Assembly: GCA_948471055.1 (NCBI GenBank)
Contig: CAOKQZ010000020.1
Coordinates: 1 to 39,162, forward strand
DNA: 39,162 bases
Origin: an uncultured Clostridium sp.
Lineage (GTDB): Bacteria > Bacillota > Clostridia > TANB77 > CAG-508
Direction: 5' to 3'
Each line of letters starts with the position of its first letter. The stretch's first letter is position 1. Position numbers and translations under genes: made by a program. The notes under the pieces are model-generated. The model was not told the DNA's origin and ran no database searches. It saw only the letters and a program-made list of their open reading frames with translations. Shown piece after piece: positions 8,193-16,753 of the stretch.

Positions 8193-8363
8193 TTAAAATT
8201 TTCTTTTTCTTGCAGCCTCTGATTTTTTCTTTCTTTTTACACTAGGTTTTTCGTAATGTTCTCTTTTACGTACCTCTTGTAAAACTCCGTTTCTGGCACA
8301 TTGTCTTTTAAATCTTTTTAAAGCATCTTCTATATTTCCATTATTTACTTTTACCTCTGACAT
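8193..8363 (-). CDS. rpsU: 30S ribosomal protein S21
   Basis: This is a 56-aa basic protein beginning [20 protein letters not shown] and continuing with [20 protein letters not shown], which is the S21 signature, ending in a Lys/Arg-rich tail ([13 protein letters not shown]). S21 binds the 30S platform near the anti-Shine-Dalgarno region of 16S rRNA. GGAGGGG sits 5 nt before the ATG. It has its own promoter (8466-8495) and terminator, so it appears monocistronic. All arginines use codons other than CGG. Confidence 0.95.
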   Translation of the reverse strand: MSEVKVNNGNIEDALKRFKRQCARNGVLQEVRKREHYEKPSVKRKKKSEAARKRKF

Positions 8364-8465
8364 TTTGTTCCCCTCCTTCCGTAGTTTAACAAGTATGTGT
8401 AATATAAGGGTTTTTTAAGTTTATTTCTTTTTTGTTTTTCTTTCCCTATTTTTTATACGAGTATT

Positions 8466-8495
8466 ATTATATCTTACTAAGAGCAATATTGTCAA
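8466..8495 (-). promoter_or_regulatory. Promoter of rpsU
   Basis: On the minus strand TTGACA, 18-nt spacer, TATAAT. About 100 nt upstream of the rpsU start codon. Confidence 0.75.
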
Positions 8496-8509
8496 TACTT
8501 TACAGGAAT

Positions 8510-9457
8510 TTAATCAATTTTAAATAATTCTCCAAGTGGGGTGGCTTCATTAATTCTTTTGATGGCTTCTGCAAATAGTGGTGCCATAGATAGTACTTTT
8601 ATTTTATCGATTTGTTTTTCTCCTGTTACAGGAACGGTATCGGTTACGACTAGTTCTTTTATTGGCGAATTCTGAATTCGTTCAATGGCTGGTCCAGATA
8701 ATACTCCATGGGTACATCCTGCATAGATTTCTCTTGCGCCAAAGTGTTCTAGGATTTTGGCGGTTTCAATCATAGAACCTGCAGTATCTACTTCATCATC
8801 GAAAATAATGGCTTGTTTATCTTTTACATCTCCAATAACTGTGGTTGCAATGGCTCTATCGTCGTTTCCATCTCTTCTTTTATCGATTAAGGCAATTGGG
8901 CACCCAAAATATTCAGAATATTTATAGGCTTTTTTGGAGCTTCCTGCATCGGTTGCTACAATGACCATATCGATTAAATTCTTTTCTTTGAAATAGGCTT
9001 GTAATAGGTTTTGTGCTGATAGCCTGTCACAATTAATATTAAAATAGGCTTGAATGGCTGGGTTGTGTAAATCGCAAGTAATGACACGGTCTGCTCCAGC
9101 TGCTTCTATCAATTGTGCCATTAGTTTTGCGGTAACTGGAATACGTGGTTGGTCTTTTTTGTCTGACCTTGAGTAGATGAAATATGGTAGTACCACGTTT
9201 ACTCTTCTAGCAGAGGCACGTTTTACGGCATCTACAGTAATTAGCATTTCCATAACTCTTTCGTTTACTGGTGGTTCGGTGGTTTGGACAATATAGACAT
9301 CTTGTTCTCGAACGGTTTCTAGGATTTGTACAAAGTTGTTGTCGTTTTTAAATTTAATAGAACTAATTTCTCCTACTGGTAATTCTAAGCAATCACAAAT
9401 ATCTTTTGTAAATTTTTCTGCTGATTTACTACAAGCAAAAATCTTAATATTTTCCAT
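8510..9457 (-). CDS. prs: Ribose-phosphate pyrophosphokinase (PRPP synthetase)
   Basis: This enzyme makes 5-phosphoribosyl-1-diphosphate from ribose 5-phosphate and ATP, feeding nucleotide, His and NAD synthesis. The 315-aa length is typical. Motifs: YFIYSRSDKKDQPRIPVTAK (ATP-binding loop region), the catalytic/metal segment CDLHNPAIQAYF, VATDAGSSKKAYKYS, and the PRPP-binding loop IIFDDEVDTAGSM. The FDDEVDTAGS loop is near the DD-x-x-DTAGT consensus. It lies upstream of rpsU on the same strand but has its own promoter. No anomalies. Confidence 0.95.
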   Translation of the reverse strand: MENIKIFACSKSAEKFTKDICDCLELPVGEISSIKFKNDNNFVQILETVREQDVYIVQTTEPPVNERVMEMLITVDAVKRASARRVNVVLPYFIYSRSDKKDQPRIPVTAKLMAQLIEAAGADRVITCDLHNPAIQAYFNINCDRLSAQNLLQAYFKEKNLIDMVIVATDAGSSKKAYKYSEYFGCPIALIDKRRDGNDDRAIATTVIGDVKDKQAIIFDDEVDTAGSMIETAKILEHFGAREIYAGCTHGVLSGPAIERIQNSPIKELVVTDTVPVTGEKQIDKIKVLSMAPLFAEAIKRINEATPLGELFKID

Positions 9458-9489
9458 AAGAAAACCCCTTTTCTCTTTTTACTACAATA

Positions 9490-9518
9490 ATTATATCTTT
9501 CTTTTTCGCTTTTGTACA
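9490..9518 (-). promoter_or_regulatory. Probable promoter of prs
   Basis: On the minus strand TGTACA, 17-nt spacer, TATAAT, about 30 nt upstream of the prs start. The -35 box is weak. Confidence 0.5.
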
Positions 9519-9560
9519 TACTTTTTTCATATTTTGTAGAAAAATGTAAATAAGAACTTG

Positions 9561-9588
9561 ACCCACCGCACAGGCAAAGCCTATGGGT
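9561..9588. repeat. Intergenic hairpin, possibly family B
   Basis: ACCCA...AGGC-aaa-GCCT...TGGGT nested hairpin between prs and nrdG. It resembles the other short high-GC intergenic palindromes in this window in size and placement but lacks the CCCCTAC end. Confidence 0.4.
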
Positions 9589-9623
9589 GAGATACTTAAG
9601 AAATCTTGTTACTTTCGTAATAA

Positions 9624-9651
9624 AATGAAAAGACAGAAAAACTCTGCCTTT
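9624..9651 (-). terminator. Terminator of the nrdD-nrdG unit
   Basis: On the minus strand AAAGGCAGA-gtttt-TCTGTCTTT (one G-U pair) followed by TCATTTTATT. The left arm overlaps the nrdG stop codon. Confidence 0.55.
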
Positions 9652-10198
9652 AATTTGCTTTTTTTATTTCTTCATCTTCTACATCTGCCCAAATAATTTG
9701 TCCTGCTTGTACACTTTTTTGTACATCGATTAATCGTTGGTTTTCGGAACCTCTAAATTTTAAAGATGGATTTTTTCTTTCTTCTTCAAATTTTCCATCT
9801 ACAATGACATCAATATCGGAAATTAATTCTTTGGTTTCCCTCCAATTATTACACATTTTTCCCATAACATCTTTTTCAAAGTCAAAACCGGTATAGCACC
9901 AAATGCTTTTGTTTGGGAATTTTTCCTTTACTTGTCTTACTAGTGGTAATAACCCTTTTTGGTTTTGATATTCTAAAGGTTCTCCTCCTAGTAAGGATAG
10001 TCCTTCTATGTAATCATGGTCTAAGTCTTTTAGCACTTGGTTTATGGTTTCTTGTGTAAATTCTTGTCCATAATTAAAGTTCCATGCTACTTCGTTAAAA
10101 CACCCTTTACAATGGTGGTTACAGCCACTAACAAATACACTAACACGAACTCCTGGTCCGTTTGCCACATCACATTCTTTTATACTAGCATAATTCAT
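9650..10198 (-). CDS. nrdG: Anaerobic ribonucleoside-triphosphate reductase activating protein
   Basis: NrdG is the radical-SAM activase that installs the glycyl radical in NrdD. The 182-aa length is right for the family. The radical-SAM cluster motif CNHHCKGC is at about residues 26-33, GGEP-like SLLGGEPLEYQNQ is present, and WCYTGFDFE follows. Lies about 130 bp after nrdD in the same direction, so the two are probably co-expressed; they are separated by repeat elements of families A and B. The ribosome binding site is AAGGAG. Confidence 0.95.
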   Translation of the reverse strand: MNYASIKECDVANGPGVRVSVFVSGCNHHCKGCFNEVAWNFNYGQEFTQETINQVLKDLDHDYIEGLSLLGGEPLEYQNQKGLLPLVRQVKEKFPNKSIWCYTGFDFEKDVMGKMCNNWRETKELISDIDVIVDGKFEEERKNPSLKFRGSENQRLIDVQKSVQAGQIIWADVEDEEIKKAN

Positions 10199-10218
10199 AA
10201 TCTTTCATCTCCTTAAAC

Positions 10219-10245
10219 GAGTAAGCACAAGGCTTGCCCCTACAA
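10219..10245. repeat. Intergenic palindrome, family B
   Basis: GCACAAGGCTTGCCCCTACA: imperfect stem GCACAAG/CTTGC followed by CCCTACA, as in the other family B copies. Between nrdG and nrdD. Confidence 0.4.
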
Positions 10246-10276
10246 TTGTCATTACTCTTGCTTTAAATCATAGAGC

Positions 10277-10328
10277 AAAGGCCCCTTTACTTAAGGGGAC
10301 TGTCGTGCGTAGCACGACTGGGGGTTCT
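10277..10328 (-). repeat. Intergenic hairpin repeat family A, full copy
   Basis: Read on the minus strand: AGAACCCCCAGTCGTGC-tac-GCACGAC, then AGTCCCCTTAAGTAAAGGGG. The first AG of the element is shared with the nrdD stop codon TAG. The same order of two hairpins occurs at 24732 and 28209 after plus-strand genes. Confidence 0.8.
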
Positions 10329-12453
10329 ACAAATGCAATACTCTTGCTTTGATTTCTTTGGTTTTTCCTTCGTTCCAGAAGTTTTCTCCTAGGTATCCAC
10401 AGGTTCTTCTGGTTACATTCATTTTGCTATGGTCTTTGTTGCCACATTGTGGACATTCCCATTCGCCTTGTTCATTGATGATGATTTCTCCATCAAATCC
10501 ACATACATGGCAGTAGTCGGATTTGGTGTTAAATTCGGCATATTGGATATTATCGTAAATGAATTTTACTACTTCTTCTAGGGCTTTTAAGTTGTGTCTC
10601 ATGTTTGGTATTTCAATGTAGGAAATCGAACCTCCAGAAGATATTTTTTGGAATTCACTTTCAAATGCTAGTTTTTGGAAACCATCAATTTTTTCTCTTA
10701 CATCAATATGGTAAGAATTGGTGTAGTAACCCTTATCGGTGATATCTTTAATTTCTCCAAAACGTTCTTTATCAATTCTGGCAAAACGATAGCATAGGCT
10801 TTCTGCTGGTGTTCCATATAGGGCAAAACCGATGTTGGTTTCTGCTTTCCAACGGTTGGTGGTTTCTCTTAAATGGTTCATGACTTTTAGGGCAAAGTCG
10901 TGTCCTTCTTTGGTGGTTTGCGATACTCCTTTTACTAATTTGGTTACTTCGTAAATTCCAATATATCCAAGAGAAATGGTAGAATATCCGCCTTTTAGTA
11001 ATGGGTCAATTTTTTCTCCTGATTTTAGTCTAGCAATTGCTCCATATTTCCAATGGATTGGGCTTGTATCTGAGGTGGTTCCAAGTAAGGCATAATGTCT
11101 ACACATTAGAGCTTCTTTACAAAGTTCTAGTCTTTCATCTAATAATTTCCAGAATTTATCTTCATCACCACCTGCAATAATTCCAATTTGAGGTAGGTTT
11201 AAGCTAACCACTCCTTGGTTAAATCTTCCTTCAAATTGATAGTTTCCATTTTCGTCTTTCCATGGTGATAAAAAACTTCTACATCCCATAGGGCTAAATA
11301 CGTTTCCTTCATAGTTTTCACGCATTTTCTTTGCGGAAATGTAATCTGGGTACATTCTTTTACTAGAACATTTTACGGCAAGTCTTGTTAAGTAATCGTA
11401 TTTTCCACCGGTTAGGTTGTTGTGTTCATATAGAACATACACTAGTTTTGGGAAGGCTGGTGTTACATATACCCCTTTTTCGTTTTTAATTCCTTTGTAA
11501 CGTTGTCTTAGGATTTCTTCAATAATCATGGCGTTTTCTTCGATGTATGGGTCATTATCTTCTAGGTTTAAAAACAAGGTTACAAAAGGAGATTGTCCAT
11601 TGGTGGTCATTAAGGTGTTAATTTGATATTGTATGGTTTGTACCCCTGCTGCTAATTCCGTTTTTAAACGCCCCTCTACGATATCGTTTATCATTTCTTT
11701 GGATAACTTATCTTTGTAGCTTTCTTCTAGTTCTTTTTGGAATTTTTCTTTGCTTTTTCTTAAATATTTTCCTAAGTGTTTTAAATCAACACTTTGTCCA
11801 CCATATTGGTTACTTGCTACTGCTGCAATAATTTGAGTTGATACGGTACAAGCGACTTGGAAACTTTTTGGGCTTTCAATTAGTTTTCCATTCATTACGG
11901 TTCCATTGTCTAACATGTCTCCAATATTAATTAAGCAACAATTGAAGATTGGTTGTAGGAAATAGTCTGCATCATGGAAGTGTAGTACTCCTTCTTCATG
12001 TGCTTTGGATATTTTTTCTGGAAGTAAAATTCTTTTGGTTAAGTCTTTGGATACTTCTCCTGCAATATAGTCTCTTTGGGTAGAAGCCAAAACGGCATTT
12101 TTGTTGGAATTTTCTTCTAATAATTCTTTGTTTTGGTTTTTGATTAATCCTAAAATGGATTCATCGGTGGTGTTTTGCTTACGTACTAAGGCTCTTGTAT
12201 AACGATATACAATATATTTTTTGGCAAGTTCGTATTTTTCATGTAACATTAATTGTTCTTCAATAATGTCTTGAATGTCTTCTACTAACATTCTCTTTTT
12301 ATCTAAATCTTGAATATATTGAATAATTTCATTAATTTCCTCTTTACTTGCTCTTTCTTTTGAGCGTACCTCTTTGTTTGCTTTTTCAATAGCAGTTACG
12401 ATTTTGTCTCGATTATAATCTACTGCTCTTCCATCTCTTTTAATTACTTTCAT
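10327..12453 (-). CDS. nrdD: Anaerobic ribonucleoside-triphosphate reductase (class III)
   Basis: NrdD reduces ribonucleoside triphosphates to deoxyribonucleotides under anaerobic conditions with a glycyl radical. The 708-aa protein has an N-terminal ATP-cone (MKVIKRDGRAVDYNRDKI, about residues 1-90), the reductase barrel (TNGQSPFVTLFLNLE), a zinc site CHVC...CPQC near the C-terminus and the glycyl-radical motif RTCGYLG at about residues 683-689. Start: an upstream ATG at 12495 exists, but GAGGGGAG is placed for the ATG at 12453. Upstream lies a Crp/Fnr-type palindrome and a divergent crp/fnr-like gene, suggesting oxygen- or redox-linked control. No in-frame CGG is present in all 708 codons. 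Confidence 0.95.
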   Translation of the reverse strand: MKVIKRDGRAVDYNRDKIVTAIEKANKEVRSKERASKEEINEIIQYIQDLDKKRMLVEDIQDIIEEQLMLHEKYELAKKYIVYRYTRALVRKQNTTDESILGLIKNQNKELLEENSNKNAVLASTQRDYIAGEVSKDLTKRILLPEKISKAHEEGVLHFHDADYFLQPIFNCCLINIGDMLDNGTVMNGKLIESPKSFQVACTVSTQIIAAVASNQYGGQSVDLKHLGKYLRKSKEKFQKELEESYKDKLSKEMINDIVEGRLKTELAAGVQTIQYQINTLMTTNGQSPFVTLFLNLEDNDPYIEENAMIIEEILRQRYKGIKNEKGVYVTPAFPKLVYVLYEHNNLTGGKYDYLTRLAVKCSSKRMYPDYISAKKMRENYEGNVFSPMGCRSFLSPWKDENGNYQFEGRFNQGVVSLNLPQIGIIAGGDEDKFWKLLDERLELCKEALMCRHYALLGTTSDTSPIHWKYGAIARLKSGEKIDPLLKGGYSTISLGYIGIYEVTKLVKGVSQTTKEGHDFALKVMNHLRETTNRWKAETNIGFALYGTPAESLCYRFARIDKERFGEIKDITDKGYYTNSYHIDVREKIDGFQKLAFESEFQKISSGGSISYIEIPNMRHNLKALEEVVKFIYDNIQYAEFNTKSDYCHVCGFDGEIIINEQGEWECPQCGNKDHSKMNVTRRTCGYLGENFWNEGKTKEIKARVLHL

Positions 12454-12483
12454 GTTTCTCTCTCCCCTCAAAATTATGCTCTT

Positions 12484-12524
12484 ATTATATCGCAAGTTTT
12501 ATATTTTTCTGTTGCAATTGCAAC
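12484..12524 (-). promoter_or_regulatory. nrdD promoter with Crp/Fnr-like palindrome
   Basis: The minus-strand -10 is TATAAT (12484-12489) and there is no good -35 at 17 nt. The perfect 14-bp palindrome GTTGCAATTGCAAC (12511-12524) is centred about 40-41 nt upstream of the predicted start site, the class II activator position used by Crp/Fnr proteins. A crp/fnr-like gene is divergent next door. The link is inferred. Confidence 0.55.
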
Positions 12525-12660
12525 AAATTATGAGAATAGGGGTTTTGTCTTTTTCGTTTCCGCTCACATGTAAGAAAATTTCTTTTATTTCATTTATATT
12601 ACAAATATATGACATTCGCATTTTGTCGAATTTCGCCGATAATCCTCGATTATTTTCTTG

Positions 12661-12689
12661 TTGCATTTTTCAGTTACATTATGTATAAT
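12661..12689 (+). promoter_or_regulatory. Promoter of the crp/fnr-like gene
   Basis: TTGCAT, 17-nt spacer, TATAAT. This predicts an untranslated leader of about 120 nt. Confidence 0.6.
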
Positions 12690-12707
12690 TAAGTAAGTTC
12701 TAGGAAA

Positions 12708-12795
12708 TTGCATTTTAATGCAACTGACGTAGAAATTACTTATGCGAAACTTAGATTTTCTTAGCGAAGAATGAGCTTAGAAAATTTTAACGTCA
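12708..12795 (+). promoter_or_regulatory. Structured 5' leader of the crp/fnr-like gene
   Basis: The leader holds an inverted repeat TTGCA-TTTTAA-TGCAA (12708-12723), similar in half-site to the nrdD palindrome and so perhaps an autoregulatory operator. It also has an outer pairing TGACGT (12725) with ACGTCA (12790), extended by AGAAATT/AAATTTT. I match it to no known riboswitch. Confidence 0.35.
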
Positions 12796-12815
12796 TATAT
12801 ACGAGGTAGATGGGT

Positions 12816-13461
12816 ATGGATATGGGTATAAACATGGATTTTGATTTATCTAAATTTGTAACCGATTTGGACCATGAATGTACAAGAGCACAAAAAAAAT
12901 CATTTAAAAAAGGTGAGCTTATTACTTCTTACATTGCAAAGCGTAATCAGCTTTGTTTTATGATGTCTCGGAGAAGCTGACTTAATTCGTTACGACTTAA
13001 ACGGAAACCGTACCATTGTAGAACATTTTTCCAATAATGATATTTTTGGTGAAATTTTCTATGTGGTTAATACCAATAATGAGTTATTTGTAGAAGCAAA
13101 AAAAACATGTACTGTTTTGTTTTTTATTTACGATGATTTGCAAACCAAATGCAATCCTCATTGTACCTTCCATACTACCTTATCGAATCATCTTTCTACT
13201 TTATTTTTAGATAAAGTAATTGAACTAAATACCAGAATTGAATTATTGAGTAAACGAACCATTCGTGAAAAATTACTAGGCTATTTTAATGTCATTTCCT
13301 CAAAAAACATGGGAAGAACCTTTCAAATCCCTTTTTCTCTTACCGATCTTGCCGATTATTTAAGCATTGATCGAAGTGCCATGATGAGGGAACTAAAACT
13401 ACTAAAAGAAGACGGATTTATCGAAAAAAGCGGAAATCGTATTCGATTGTTGTATAAGTAG
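12816..13461 (+). CDS. Crp/Fnr-family transcriptional regulator, interrupted by a CGG +1 frameshift
   Basis: After the frame is corrected the protein is about 214 aa: an N-terminal cyclic-nucleotide-binding-like beta-roll (…CFMMSGEADLIRYDLNGNRT…EHFSNNDIFGEI) and a C-terminal winged helix (LTDLADYLSIDRSAMMRELK, the helix-turn-helix). The frame changes at the in-frame CGG at 12969-12971 (codon 52): TCT C GGA GAA restores S-G-E; straight reading gives TCT CGG AGA AGC TGA, a stop. Several in-frame ATGs (12810, 12816, 12822, 12834) exist; 12816 has the best spacing from GAGGT. Divergent from nrdD, whose promoter carries a fitting palindrome, so it may activate nrdDG. No Fnr-style N-terminal Cys cluster is visible. 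Confidence 0.75.
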
Positions 13462-13466
13462 GAGTA

Positions 13467-13521
13467 TTGACAATTTCTTTGTTTTCGACTATAATAATAT
13501 TGAATATTAAAATAGTCGAAA
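13467..13521 (+). promoter_or_regulatory. Consensus promoter and inverted-repeat operator of the second DUF4143 ATPase
   Basis: TTGACA (13467), 17-nt spacer, TATAAT (13490), a perfect consensus. An inverted repeat TTTCGACTAT (13483-13492) / ATAGTCGAAA (13512-13521) overlaps the -10 and the start-site region, the typical position of a repressor operator. The right arm runs into the ribosome binding site. Confidence 0.7.
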
Positions 13522-13532
13522 GGAGTCAAGAT

Positions 13533-14750
13533 ATGGAATATATAAAAAGAAATGCTGAAAATATCATTCAAAAACAAGAAAAAATGTTTAAAGCCATTCT
13601 TGTAACTGGTGCAAGACAAGTTGGTAAGACAACTATGTTAAAAAATATAAAACCAAATATTAATTATATCACTTTAGATGATATGATTTTAAATCAATCT
13701 GCTTTAGAAGACCCTAATTTATTTTTGAAATCCAATCCACCACCAATTATCATTGATGAAATACAGTATGCACCAAATTTGCTTAAAAATATAAAAATGA
13801 TTGTTGATAATAGTGATAAAAAAGCACTTTTTTATTTAACTGGTTCACAGCAATTTCATTTAATGAAAAATGTTAGTGAAAGTTTAGCTGGAAGAATTGG
13901 TATTTTAAATCTTTTGGGGCTAAGCTTAAGAGAAATTAATCACATTGATTTCAATATTCCCTTTCTTCCTACCAATAAATACCTTGAAGAAAGAAAAAAA
14001 TATCAAACTTCTATTTCTTATGATGAGATTTGGAATATTATTCATAAAGGTTCTATGCCAGCATTATATCAGGAAGACAGTGATTTTGACATGTTTTATT
14101 CTATGTATGTTAGTACTTATATTGAAAGAGATGTCAGAAGTTTGACTCAAGTTGCTGATACTCTTAGCTTTTTAAAATTTATGATTGGATTGGCTAGTAG
14201 AATTGGGCAATTATTAAACTTAAATCATATTGCAGATGAAGTAGGTATTAGTGTACCAACAGCACAAAGATGGCTTTCTATTTTGGTATCTTCTAATATT
14301 GTATATTTGTTAGAACCTTATTATAATAATATTATGAAAAGAGCGGTGAAAACACCAAAACTATACTTTCTCGATACAGGATTAGCAGCCTATTTAACGA
14401 AATGGAAAACAAAAGAAGTACTAGAAGCAGGTACTATGTCAGGAAGTTTCTTTGAGAATTTTGTTATTGTAGAAATTCTCAAAAGTTACTATAATAGTGG
14501 TGAATTACAACCTTCTATTTATTTTTATCGAGATAAGGAAAAAAGAGAAATCGATTTAATCATCGAAGAAAATGGCAAATTGTATCCCATTGAAATTAAA
14601 AAAACAGCAACCCCTTCTAAAAGTATGATTACCAATTTCAAAGCATTAGAAAATATGAAAGAACTTGCAGAAGGCGCTATTATTTGTATGTATGACCATC
14701 TTATTGATTTAGACGAAAAAAATAAGGTTATTCCGTATGGATATTTATAG
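13533..14750 (+). CDS. AAA-family ATP-binding protein with DUF4143 (second)
   Basis: This is a 405-aa protein. P-loop GARQVGKT at about residues 27-34, Walker B PPIIIDEIQYAP, sensor FYLTGSQQFHLM, a mid-protein DNA-binding-like HTH segment (LNHIADEVGISVPTAQRWLS) and a C-terminal nuclease-like domain with EIDLIIEENGKLYPIEIKKT (D...E-x-K). This is the classic DUF4143 layout. Start: AAAGGAG is 8 nt before the ATG at 13533; the longer reading from 13467 starts inside the promoter. The strong consensus promoter overlapped by an inverted repeat suggests tight repression. It sits 71 bp after the crp/fnr-like gene and shares a bidirectional terminator with ftsH. Function of the family is not settled. 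Confidence 0.8.
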   Translation: MEYIKRNAENIIQKQEKMFKAILVTGARQVGKTTMLKNIKPNINYITLDDMILNQSALEDPNLFLKSNPPPIIIDEIQYAPNLLKNIKMIVDNSDKKALFYLTGSQQFHLMKNVSESLAGRIGILNLLGLSLREINHIDFNIPFLPTNKYLEERKKYQTSISYDEIWNIIHKGSMPALYQEDSDFDMFYSMYVSTYIERDVRSLTQVADTLSFLKFMIGLASRIGQLLNLNHIADEVGISVPTAQRWLSILVSSNIVYLLEPYYNNIMKRAVKTPKLYFLDTGLAAYLTKWKTKEVLEAGTMSGSFFENFVIVEILKSYYNSGELQPSIYFYRDKEKREIDLIIEENGKLYPIEIKKTATPSKSMITNFKALENMKELAEGAIICMYDHLIDLDEKNKVIPYGYL

Positions 14751-14760
14751 TAAGAGAAAC

Positions 14761-14789
14761 AAAAAATGGCACTATCTGTGCCATTTTTT
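14761..14789. terminator. Bidirectional terminator between the ATPase gene and ftsH
   Basis: AAAAAATGGCAC-tatct-GTGCCATTTTTT is a perfect stem with an A tract before it and a T tract after it, so it can work in both directions for the two convergent genes. Confidence 0.9.
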
Positions 14790-14795
14790 GTTTTT

Positions 14796-16592
14796 TTACG
14801 CAAAAATTTGGTCAAATTCTTCTGCATCGATTTTTTCTTTTTCTAATAGAATTCCTGCTACGGTATGAAGTTTATCGATGTTTGCTTTTAGGATTTCTTC
14901 TGCGTTTTGATAAGCTGTGTCTACAATTTTCTTGGTTTCTTCATCGATGATGGCGGCGGTTTCTTCGGAGTATTCTTTACTTTGGGCAAAGTCTCTTCCT
15001 AGGAATACTTCTTCTTGTGTAGAACCTAAGGTTAAGGTTCCAACACGTTCACTCATACCATATCTTGTTACCATGTTTCTTGCAATTTTGGTTGCTCTTT
15101 CGATGTCGTTACTTGCTCCAGTAGAGATGTCGTTTAGAATTAGTTTTTCTGCTACTCTACCACCAAGTAAGGATACAATGTTTTCTTCCATTTCGGATTT
15201 TGACATGAAGTTTTTGTCTTCGGTTGGACGATACATGGTGTATCCTCCCGCCATTCCTCTTGGTACAATGGAAATTTGATGTACTGGGTCTTGGGTTGGT
15301 AGGAAATGGCTAACAACGGCATGACCTGCTTCATGGTATGCTACTAGTTTGTTTTCTTTTTCGCTTCTCACTCTTGTTTTCTTTTCTGGTCCCATGGTTA
15401 CTTTTACCATGGCATCTTCAATTTCTTTCATTCCAATTTCTTTAATATCTCTTCTTGCGGCAAGTAGTGCTGCTTCATTTAATACGTTTTCTAGGTCTGC
15501 TCCTGCAAAACCAGATGTATTTTTTGCAATGGTTTTTAGGTCTACATCTTCTGCTAGTTTTTTCTTTTTGGCATGTACTTCTAGAATTTGTTCTCTTGCT
15601 TTTACATCTGGTGCAGATACTACGATTTGACGGTCAAATCTTCCTGGTCGTAATAAGGCTTTATCTAGTACATCTGGACGGTTCGTAGCAGCAAGCACAA
15701 TAACTCCTTCATTGGTTCCAAATCCATCCATTTCGACTAATAATTGGTTTAAGGTTTGTTCTCTTTCATCATGTCCTCCACCTAGTCCTGCTCCTCTTTG
15801 ACGTCCGACTGCATCAATTTCATCAATAAAGATAATACATGGTGCTTTTTTCTTTGCTTCTTCAAATAGGTCTCTTACACGAGAAGCACCTACACCAACA
15901 AACATTTCTACAAAATCGGAACCGCTAATAATGAAGAAGGGTACTCCTGCTTCTCCTGCTACGGCTTTTGCAAGTAAGGTTTTTCCTGTTCCCGGTTGAC
16001 CAACAAGTAATACGCCTTTTGGAATTCTTGCTCCCATGTCGGTGAATTTTTTTGGGCTTTTTAAGAATTCTACAATTTCTTGTAGTTCTTCTTTTTCTTC
16101 ATCTACACCAGCTACATCTTCAAAAGTAATACGGTTTTGTTCTCCCTGTCCCATTAGTCTTGCTTTACTTTTTCCAAAAGACATGGTTTTGTTTCCCCCT
16201 TGGTTTGGGTTCATCACAAATAACCAGAAAATTAGGAAAATGATAAGTAGTCCAAATGGAGTAAGTAATCCTAATATTGTAATAAAGATAGATTGGCTTT
16301 GTTCCGTTAGTTTTATATTTCCTTCTTTTAACGTGTTTTCGGCATATGCCATAAAGCTATCGATGCTTGGTATGTTTACTTCTTTTTTGCTAGCTTCTCC
16401 TTTTAGGGTAACATATGCTTTTTTGTTATCCGCTGATAATTCAATTTCGGAAATTTCAGCACTTTCCATTTTAGAAATTAAGTCTGAATACGTCATTTTG
16501 GTATCTTGATTGTCTAAAATAGAGGTTAATAATACAATAAAAATGACTCCTATGATTAGCCACATGGCTAATGTTTTTAATCCGTTTTTCAA
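14796..16592 (-). CDS. ftsH: ATP-dependent zinc metalloprotease FtsH
   Basis: FtsH degrades membrane and cytosolic proteins. The 598-aa protein has two N-terminal membrane segments (about residues 6-25 and 105-127), AAA Walker A GQPGTGKT, Walker [13 protein letters not shown], second region of homology ([20 protein letters not shown]), and the protease HEAGH with the later zinc Asp region ([10 protein letters not shown]). Start codon is TTG at 16592, with GGGAGGAATCAAC before it; no ATG fits better. It ends the gdpP-rplI-dnaB-tilS-ftsH run. In many Firmicutes hpt sits between tilS and ftsH; it is missing here. No in-frame CGG. Confidence 0.97.
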   Translation of the reverse strand: MKNGLKTLAMWLIIGVIFIVLLTSILDNQDTKMTYSDLISKMESAEISEIELSADNKKAYVTLKGEASKKEVNIPSIDSFMAYAENTLKEGNIKLTEQSQSIFITILGLLTPFGLLIIFLIFWLFVMNPNQGGNKTMSFGKSKARLMGQGEQNRITFEDVAGVDEEKEELQEIVEFLKSPKKFTDMGARIPKGVLLVGQPGTGKTLLAKAVAGEAGVPFFIISGSDFVEMFVGVGASRVRDLFEEAKKKAPCIIFIDEIDAVGRQRGAGLGGGHDEREQTLNQLLVEMDGFGTNEGVIVLAATNRPDVLDKALLRPGRFDRQIVVSAPDVKAREQILEVHAKKKKLAEDVDLKTIAKNTSGFAGADLENVLNEAALLAARRDIKEIGMKEIEDAMVKVTMGPEKKTRVRSEKENKLVAYHEAGHAVVSHFLPTQDPVHQISIVPRGMAGGYTMYRPTEDKNFMSKSEMEENIVSLLGGRVAEKLILNDISTGASNDIERATKIARNMVTRYGMSERVGTLTLGSTQEEVFLGRDFAQSKEYSEETAAIIDEETKKIVDTAYQNAEEILKANIDKLHTVAGILLEKEKIDAEEFDQIFA

Positions 16593-16753
16593 GTTGATTC
16601 CTCCCTTAACTGTAAGTATGTGTCTTTTATCATACTTTTATTTATTATCTTTCATATTTGTTTGCACTATACCATATTTTATTTTTAATTGCAAGCATTT
16701 CAATGTGTCTTTTTCATGTCGAATGTAGTCATATCAAGGTTTTCCTTACGGAA

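Noticed and set aside
13356..13619. Minus-strand ORF opposite the regulator and ATPase genes
   Set aside because: It lies across two well-supported plus-strand genes and their promoter and shows no family features.
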